Assembly: GCF_933775445.1 (NCBI RefSeq)
Contig: NC_065878.1
Location: 13,465,395-13,529,394, forward strand
Length of the DNA stretch: 64,000 nt
From: Argentina anserina
Taxonomy: Eukaryota > Streptophyta > Magnoliopsida > Rosales > Rosaceae
Direction of reading: 5' to 3'
Shown here: piece by piece, positions 56,373 to 64,000 of the stretch
Layout: each line of letters starts with the position of its first letter
How positions within the stretch are numbered: the first letter of the stretch is position 1
Notes under the pieces: model-generated
What the model saw: the letters and a program-made list of their open reading frames with translations, nothing else
Told to the model about the DNA's origin: nothing
The model's database searches: none
Position numbers and translations under genes: made by a program

Positions 56373-58617
56373 CTATCTACACGGAAGCATCCCAACTGGT
56401 TTGGGAAATCTTGTCAGCCTTCAACTGCTGGCTATGGGGTTCAACAACTTGGGAGGTAGCATCCCCACAGATATCGGGAAAGTTTCAAGGCTTGAGTTCG
56501 TCTCTTTTATGAACAACAAACTTTCTGGCAACATTCCATATTCTCTAGGAAATCTAACAATGATAAGTAGCCTTTTCTTGGGTGGAAATCATCTTAACGG
56601 CAACATCCCTTCAAGCCTGGGAAGATGTCACGGGTTGCAAATGTTGGATCTTTCTGAAAATAGCCTAGATGGAAAAATACCTCAGCAATTACTTACTGGT
56701 CTCCTCTCTTTATCAATTTATTTCAACTTGTCGTCAAACAATTTCACTGGTTCCATTCCCTTTGAGATCGGAAAGTTGCAGGTTCTAGGTAAGCTAGACA
56801 TGTCTAACAATATGTTATCAGGAGAACTTCCTAGCAGCCTAGGTAGTTGCCAGAGTCTAGAAGTCCTACACTTGCAAGGCAACTTCTTCAACGGGATAAT
56901 CCCTACATCTATGCAGGACTTGAGAGGTATTCGAGATCTCTATCTCGCAACAATTTCTCAGGTGCTATTCCACAATTTCTTGAGAAATTAAACTTGGAGC
57001 GTATGAACCTATCCTTCAACCAGCTTTCGGGAGAAGTACCAACTGGTGGTGTTTTTAAGAATACAAGTGTAGTTTCACTCGTTGGAAATGCTAAACTTTG
57101 CGGAGGTATGGCTAGTCTTAAACTTCCTCCTTGCACGCTTAATGAGTCTAAAGGTGGACGGTTGTCGCGTAGAATGAAACTTATGATCTCGTTGGTATTT
57201 GGATTCACTCTCTTGGTATTAGCATTGGTGCTATCTCTTTTCTCTCTTTGTAAGAAAAGAACAGAAACTAAATCAAGCACTTTGGGGAACTCTGTTTTGC
57301 AAGTTTCCTATGCTACACTCCTAAAAGCTACCGATAGTTTTTCTCCAGCTAATTTGATTGGTGTGGGAGCATTTGGGTCTGTTTACAAAGGAATTCTTGC
57401 TGATGATAGAATTGTTGTTGCTGTGAAAGTGCTTAACATGTTACATCGGGGAGCATCTAAGAGTTTCATGGCCGAATGTGAGGTGTTGAGAAATATCAGA
57501 CATCGAAATCTAGTCAAGATAATAACTGCGTGTTCCAGTATTGATTTCAGCGGCAATGATTTTAAGGCTCTTGTTTACGAGTTCATGGACAACGGGAGCT
57601 TGGAGGAGTGGTTACATCCATCTATTGGAGCTAGAGATGCAATTGAATCAGCCAAAAGTTTAAGTTTAGTTCAGAGGCTCAACATTGCCATTGATGTTGC
57701 TTGTGCATTAAATTATCTTCACAACCATTGTGAGACACCAATCGTTCATTGTGATCTCAAGCCAAGCAACGTCCTCTTAAATAGCAACCTGACTGGACAT
57801 GTTTCTGACTTTGGGCTATCCAAATTTCTCTCAGTGCCAACTACGAGTGTTGGTGGAAATCAATCATGCTCCATCGGAATTAGAGGATCAGTTGGTTATG
57901 CTGCGCCAGGTAACTTTTCTCATACGCTTCAAATGATTTCTCCTTTATTTTAGTATAATATAACTCTACGACAATAAGAGCTCTTGAATTCAATTTATGC
58001 ACAAATGTAGTGATGAGTATTTGTGATATGTATAAACTGTAGAGTATGGTATGGGAAGTGAGGTGTCTGCAAACGGAGATGTCTACAGCTTTGGAATTCT
58101 CTTGTTAGAAATGTTTACCGGAAAGAGGCCCACCGATCATATGTTCAGTAATGGCTTGAATCTTCATGCTTATGTGAGGACAATTCTTCCTGAACGTGTT
58201 TCAGAGATTTCAGAATCACTGTTTCCTCAAGAAAGAGCCACTAATGTCACTGAAGCTCATAGGCACAGCAGACTGAGTGTGAGAGCACATAAAGTTGAAG
58301 AGTGCTTGACTTTGATACTTGGTGTAGGAGTTGCATGTTCTTTTGAATCCCCCACAAACAGAAAGGATATCAGTGACGCCGAATCTGAATTACAATCCAT
58401 TAGGCGCAATCTTCTGGGCTAGAGCCTTTCAAATTTGTTAATGTTTTGTGATACCTAGTAATTTGTTGTGCGGTCATGTTCAGTTTTAGAATTGTGTGAT
58501 TTCTCTCTGAAAGCTATAAAGTAAGCAACAAATAGTGGTTCTTGAAATTTATAAGAACTTCAAAGAAACTTGTTATCATAAAACTGAAATAATGAATAAA
58601 GTTAGAATTGTCATATG

Positions 58618-59154
58618 CAATATTCTAAATATCCCGACCGATATATTCTCGATATATCTCCGATATTAAGAAAATAATACGATAAGTTGCTTATCAGTCT
58701 ATTATATCAGTTAATCCGAAAAATCAAGTCAAATGACGATATATCATGTCAAACCGAGTTTGACCCGATATATCAACGTTTTTTTTTTAATTTTTTTTTA
58801 AATCATATCATTTTGAAAAAAAAAATTTAAATAAAAAGAAAGATTCGTCGATAACATTCGATAACGAGAGTTTATGATGAATGATCAACTCTATTTTTAT
58901 TAATTTATACTATTTATGTATTTTAATTGTCAAAGCAATCAAATTTTTTTTATGAAGTTTATTTGGTACATTTTGAAGTATAAGTTTTAATTTTTCAAGT
59001 TTATTTAGTATATTTTGAAGTATATATTTGTAAATATATTAAATTTAATTAAAAATTAGCAAAAACGATAAATCCGATATATCTCGATATATCTCCATTA
59101 TATCCTTATTTTATAAAACTGATACGATATTGATAACTGTTATTTAGACAATTG
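58618..59154. mobile_element. MITE with GATATATC repeats, hAT-like duplication
   Basis: A 537-bp AT-rich element just downstream of the kinase. The 8-bp duplication GTCATATG is at 58610-58617 and 59155-59162. The left end CAATATTCTAAATA and the complement of the right end CAATTGTCTAAATA form a 14-bp inverted repeat with two mismatches. GATATATC and CGATATATCTCC recur inside both ends in opposite orientation. The 8-bp duplication suggests hAT, though the ends are not a classic hAT terminus. No coding. Confidence 0.75.
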
Positions 59155-59162
59155 GTCATATG

Positions 59163-61440
59163 CTTGATCAATTGTACTGTGTCCGTTCAATAAATTGTGA
59201 TGTGATTTTGTACGTAGTTACCAAATGAGCATAAAGTTGATATTGAGCGTGTATATACTTTTGTGCTGCGTTTGAATTTTGTGTTCCTGCCTCAATTGCT
59301 GGGATCTAATTGAAAATGAACAGTACATTGGGTTTTATTATGTCATGCTTAGATTATGTAAGAGTGATTCTGTAAAAGGCAATTCTGTTCGGACTTCCAA
59401 TCATGTTTTCTTTTTTCTTTAAGTAATATAAACGGGTGTTCTTTTCCTAACTGAAGGCTTCGAAATAAACTCAGGGGGAAGAATCAAGTGTCGCCTTGTA
59501 CGCTGTTCTTTTCTGGAAATTAAAAGTGCCATGCCAATATTATGGTCCTTGTTATAAAATCATGGCACTTTCCTAGGTCCATTGGGAAAACCAACAACCA
59601 TCCAAGCCGATAGGGATCTCAATTTTCCATCTGACTATTTATGGGTCTTCAAAAACATGAACTTTGTGATGATGCGACTTTAAACATATTGGACAATTGA
59701 CACTGTCAAAAATAAACAGGGTGCCTCTGCAGCTCTGCATACAATCTGAACGAACCAGGGGTCAAGTGGCAAAAGTTGAAACTTTTCTGAGATATTGCCT
59801 TTCTATGAAACTTGGTTGCGCATGTTGGGTGTTGTAAACCTCTCTTTATATCAACTGATTTATAAATATCATCTTAGTAAAAACTTTCTAATCATATTAT
59901 GGATTCCTACAGCTTTGGCATGTAAAGAGTTTCTGATTTACTAACTATTATACTAACCAACTATCACACAATTACTTTAACCCGATTCTTTTTAGAGAAA
60001 ATTAGATATAAGCCCAATATTGAACCCTCTTTTTTAAAATACATCAACACCTAATTTTTCTTTCAATCTATACCCAAATTTTTTTATTATCAATATTTAT
60101 TCATTTTTATAAATATCTGATTTGCCCTTCTGATATATAAATTCCATCCAGCGTAAGCATCTGGATAATCTAGACTAGATTATTTCCTTAATCTTACGTC
60201 TTTCATCCATAATTATTTCATTGTTTTAAATTCATATTATAACTTCAATCTATATATATACTAATCACTGAGCTATTTAGTTTGGCAATTTTTCCATAGA
60301 TTTTGTTGTTGTTCTTCCATCAATCAATTCAATTTTGTAAAGTTTTACACAATTCTTGTTTTTTAAGAAATAAGAGCTAGTGAAATAAAGATTATATGAG
60401 AAATTCTTATCATAAGGTACATACACATCTTTATTCTTGACTGACATTTTAGTTTCTTCATGTTAGGTATATTATAACATAAATCCACTTTAAGAGGTAT
60501 AATACTATTTTTTTAGAATGAGAAGCATATGTATATATATACATTACAAATCTAATGAAGAGGTATATTAAAATTCTCTATATGCATGTTTTTCTCGATA
60601 AGAGATACAAATAAAATATATAAAATTTCCCTATGTCATTACATTTTTTTTGAAGTGAAGTTTGTAAACAAATGCTTCTAATCCTTAGGTTGAAATTAAA
60701 AGAGATGCCTATTAACTAGGTTGTCTCGTACCTATTAACTAGGTTAACAATGTTAACTTCTACGTTTATGTCAGGTTATAAAGAGATGAATGAATACAGA
60801 AAAATTAGTGTTGCAAATATCAACCTACAAATTTTCAAGTTTCAACATAAAAATTTACTTTTAAGAAAAATAATTTAAAGTACCAAAACATAAATGTTAG
60901 ATTCATTATCTACCTTAATTTGAATTAAAATTATAAACAAAATTTATATAATTTTAGATTGCTGGTTGACTATGTCCATCCATGAGGTTCAAAGTCACAT
61001 AGGTGACCAGGCGACCTGCAGTGCAAATTACCAAGCAATCATTAAAGATGAACATTGACGTAAATATCTAGTTGCTTGCTAACCAAATGCGTATCTGCTA
61101 AATAGAGCGATACACTTTCTATCATAGAGAGAAAGGCGGGGACTCTTTAACGGTGGACAAATTGCTTTGCTCCTCCAGTCATTCAGTGGCTTTCCCCCAA
61201 TTTGTCAGTTTGATCCGTTTTAGTTCTTCAAAACTGTCTCCCTCGTATGAAATTAAGAATTAATCACGTGATAAACTATATCGATCAAGTTTATCATAAT
61301 TTGTCAACTAGAAGGCAATAATATTCATCAAATTGATTTTTCTTATGATATCTTGGTTTCCTGGATATTAGAACGGATCATGTTAATGCTTTAGGAGGTA
61401 CAGATTACGAACTTCATCTCGACGTGTAATTAGTAATTAC
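59163..61440. other. intergenic, nothing recognised
   Basis: About 2.3 kb of AT-rich DNA with no credible coding frame or repeat structure I can define. Confidence 0.55.
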
Positions 61441-62090
61441 TGAAACACAAATTTACTAACCATTAAGGATGGGAGAGCCAATACTGTAGCTAAGGGGGTT
61501 TTCGTTTTTATTTCAAAAATGCCACTGGGTCGGGTTGGGCTTTCTAGTATTTCGGGTTGGCTTTTTCGTTGCTTTCTTAGATCAGGGCCTGCGAGGGAGA
61601 TAGAGAGGGAGAGAGGCGTAGATCGGAAGCTGGGTTTTGGGTTAGGTTTGTGTGGCTGCATAGGTTTTGCTCGACACCTGTTTAGAAGGAGGGAGGGAGA
61701 GGGCATGTGTCGTTTCTTTTTCTTCGGTGGTGTATGAAATCTCTGTATCATGGGTTGCGGCATAAAACAACGAGGGCGGACTAAGAAGATATATCGATTT
61801 CGTTGGCGTCGTTTGTGTTCGATAGGGATATTGAGGTCCATCTCTCTTCCTTAAAGCTTCAACTTTTACCATTACCATGTCTCTATTGATCAATAAGTCA
61901 CCAGCAAAAAGACAAGTATCTAGGTATTTGCTACTCAAAGTCTTTAATCATTCTATATTTGTGATTCTTATATATCTATTGAATTATCCAATCCTCCATG
62001 GAGCTTCATTTTTTGCTGAGATTGATTCTTTTTCTAGGTTTATTCTTTTCTATAATTTTCAATATTGGTATCAGTAATTGATTGTGTTCT
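61441..62090. other. GC-richer segment, possible transcribed leader
   Basis: The stretch 61510-61850 is richer in G and has purine runs (GGGAGGGAGAGGG) like a plant 5' leader, then turns AT-rich. Overlapping small frames on both strands, including a 34-residue basic frame from ATG 61750, match no family I know. No gene is supported. Confidence 0.3.
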
Positions 62091-63908
62091 TTATACCAAG
62101 TGAAGAACAAACTAGGATTTTTATTGATTTCGGCATAGAGATTTCGACAAAAGAAGTTAAGTAATTGAGTTTATTGATATAATAATATAGAATATATCAG
62201 AGTGCTTGAGTATAGACTCTGGTATCAGTGTGTTCTTAGGCACTTTTTTTTAGCTTTGATTCTGGTATTAATATTATGTGTAAGAAATATAGATGTTATA
62301 TAATATTATTTGTTAGGGGTGGGTTATGGATTCGAATTGAACATTTGGTGAATGTCTGTCAGGTGATTTTTCTGTTATTTGTTTTGTGTTGTTTTCTGTT
62401 TAATCTTGATTTGATTGATTAATTGGTCTTTCATATGATTGCTTTGGCTTCTTATTACGGGAATGATACAGTGGACAGATATGTGTGAATTATTGTACAG
62501 AGGAACCATATCTGAGTAAAAAGTTATATTTTGTAGAAAAGCATATAACAACCATCATTAGTGTTCTTCATTATATGATTGTGCTATGTTAGTTGGTATA
62601 ATTTAGTTTTGAGGGATTGAGCTTCGGTAGTTTCTTAATTGGTTGTATTTCAGTTCATGTACCTTTAGGGTGGAGCAAATGAATCTACGATGTTCAATTC
62701 CAGTGGATTTGAATTCTAGCTGGAATAGTTCAGAGTTTAGTATTCAGTCGGAGAAGGATTGGGTTATCTTATTCTCAACTGACATCCTTCCTGGCTAATC
62801 TGTTGTCAGTTAAAAAAAATAAAATAAGAGGAATATAATTTTCTGGAGTTTCATGCTCAAGCGCCACCTCAGCCTACCGCGCATGGTGCTTACGCGCCGC
62901 CCATACAACCGCGCGTGAGCTTGCTTGCGGTAACCAATTCCACCCCTCTTCCCACCTATTTCATCCTACGGCCTAACGTCGTCTCTCCGCTGCCCCACTT
63001 CCTCCACGGCGGCACGCGCACCACCCACTCCTCCATCCAAACTTCGTCAAATCACAAAATAATCAACACCAAAAATATAGATCACAAGGTGTAGAACATA
63101 ACTCTACCTGCATTGAGGCTTCGATCATCGAGAAGTGGTCGGAATGTCGCCGGAACGTTTCGGCAGATCCAACCTTGTCTCCGTCGTTAAAACCTCCGAT
63201 TTGAGCTCCAAATTAGTGATAAACCAATCTAGGAGATCAAAATCAAAAGGTAAGATTTGGAACTCACCGGCGACGGAGTTTGAATTGGCGTCGGAAATTG
63301 CAGAAACTTCTGATCGTCGATGTGGCTTCTCGACGACGATAGGGGGTGCGCCACCTCTACGGGCTGGAGCAGCTGACCTTGCGATCCTTGTGAGTCCGGC
63401 GGTGAAGGCCACGGTGGCCGGAGGTGGGAGATCGGCGATCAAGAAATCGGCAAAGAATGGTCGAAATTTCTAAAATCAGTTTCATTTCGCAAAGACATCG
63501 ACAAGAAGGCGTAAAAATGCGATTTTTACTCGAATTACCAAACTTGATAATTTACAAGAAATTATACGAATTCAACTCGAAAATTCGGAGTATTACGCTA
63601 AAAGTGTACAGATCGAGAGGAAACAAAAGTATAACAGATATAATTAACCAACTAACCAAGTAATTGATGGAGTAAGCACCTTGTATGTGATATATCGAGC
63701 AAATTTTTACCAACTAAGGTGGCTCAATATGCACTAGTGTTTAACGATCGCTATTGGCTCTGGTAGTGTTCCCAGATAAAGCATACCGACATATATATAG
63801 CACAACTTCAACCATGTGACCGTGTGAATGGGACTATGAGTTATATAGATAAGTTATAACGTAAGTCTTGGTCATCGCAGTCGTCGTCATCATGCAGTCC
63901 CCAAGGTG
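62091..63908. other. uncharacterised region with a GC-rich block
   Basis: AT-rich until about 62860, then a GC-rich block (62865-63475) with CCGGCG-type text. Frames of 105 and 112 residues on opposite strands across 63125-63473 fully overlap and look like composition artefacts. It resembles GC-rich leader or LTR sequence of gypsy elements, but I cannot set borders. Confidence 0.35.
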
Positions 63909-64000
63909 TAATGACCCGATTTTTCGGAGTCAAGTAATTTGAAACTTTGGAAATAATTAGAGTTTATAAAATTTATTAAACGACATTTGGTTGCCTTGCG
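63909..64000 (+). mobile_element. start of a gypsy-like LTR, cut by the window edge
   Basis: From about 63909 the text TGTAATGACCCGATTTTTCG resembles the start of the LTR-like unit at 48773 (TGTTACGACCCGAATCTTTT). Only 92 bases are visible. Confidence 0.3.

Larger units (their letters stand above)
54622..58422 (+). pseudogene. LRR-XII receptor-like kinase, disrupted
   Basis: A membrane receptor kinase of the EFR/Xa21 type. Exon 1 is 54622-57909 with a Cassandra insertion at 55775-56372; the intron is 57910-58042 (GT...AG); exon 2 is 58043-58422. In order: signal peptide (MKLVLISSLVLNC); LRR N-cap with SWNESLHFCQWHGVTC; about twenty LRRs with N-x-L-x-G-x-I-P; LRR C-cap with AKLCGG; membrane helix ISLVFGFTLLVLALVLSLF (about 57180-57245); kinase with GVGAFGSVYKG, VAVKVLN, HCDLKPSNVLL and SDFGLSKF; C-terminus ACSFESPTNRKDISDA. 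The cysteine before the catalytic aspartate marks a non-RD kinase, typical of pattern-recognition receptors. Two lesions: the insertion, which leaves the frame intact when removed with one duplication copy, and a probable 4-base deletion near 56935 after GIRDL that shifts the frame. Confidence 0.92.

Noticed and set aside
55907..56512. Small plus-strand proteins beginning MLNFGVLLSS
   Set aside because: They are translations of the antisense strand of the Cassandra LTRs; both copies exist because the LTR is duplicated.
61750..61854. 34-residue basic ORF (MGCGIKQRGRTKKIYRFRWR...)
   Set aside because: I compared it from memory with the small basic ribosomal proteins L39 and L41 and it fits neither. 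No supporting context.
63125..63473. Two overlapping ORFs of 105 and 112 residues
   Set aside because: They lie on opposite strands of the same GC-rich block, resemble no family, and fit a composition effect in LTR or leader-like DNA.

Overview
The window is plant nuclear DNA, almost certainly from a eudicot. The signs are spliced genes with GT-AG introns, a plant-type RS splicing factor, an LRR subfamily XII receptor kinase, a DUF247 gene, and dense Ty1-copia, Ty3-gypsy, TRIM, MITE and solo-LTR sequence. The gene types would suit a woody rosid such as a Rosaceae species, but nothing here proves the family. There is no bacterial gene, CRISPR array, rRNA operon or tRNA that I can support.

Layout. 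0-2.5 kb: intergenic, with a few minus-strand exon-like segments I cannot identify. 2.9-4.1 kb (-): an EG16-like GH16 glucanase gene cut by a 569-bp TRIM. 4.6-8.9 kb (-): a Ty1-copia element without gag. 9.56-13.1 kb (+): an intact RS31/RS40-type SR splicing factor, the only clearly intact gene. 14.0-19.4 kb (+): a related copia element with gag. 20.3-22.1 kb: a foldback element, then a hAT-type MITE. 22.25-28.07 kb (+): an old decayed copia. 28.7-29.7 kb: a solo LTR. 30.0-35.3 kb (-): another old copia. 35.5-47.5 kb (-): one DUF247 gene in three pieces, separated by a Tnt1/Tork-like copia (35.9-40.8 kb) and a deleted Athila/Tat-type gypsy element (41.0-47.1 kb). 47.9-53.1 kb: a poly(A)-tailed retroposon, a gypsy-like LTR with a minisatellite, a roughly 255-bp tandem repeat and more LTR-like sequence. 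54.6-58.4 kb (+): an LRR-XII receptor kinase pseudogene containing a Cassandra TRIM with 5S-rRNA-like LTRs. 58.6-59.2 kb: a second MITE. The rest is mostly uncharacterised, with a gypsy-like LTR start at the right edge.

Main message. Of four recognisable host genes, three are broken by LTR elements whose target-site duplications are still readable. Deleting each element plus one duplication copy restores reading continuity in the EG16-like gene, the kinase and the Athila site of the DUF247 gene; the copia site of the DUF247 gene also keeps its frame at the junction. Boundaries were read by eye from duplications, terminal repeats, primer-binding sites and polypurine tracts. Family names rest on motif recognition, not database searches.
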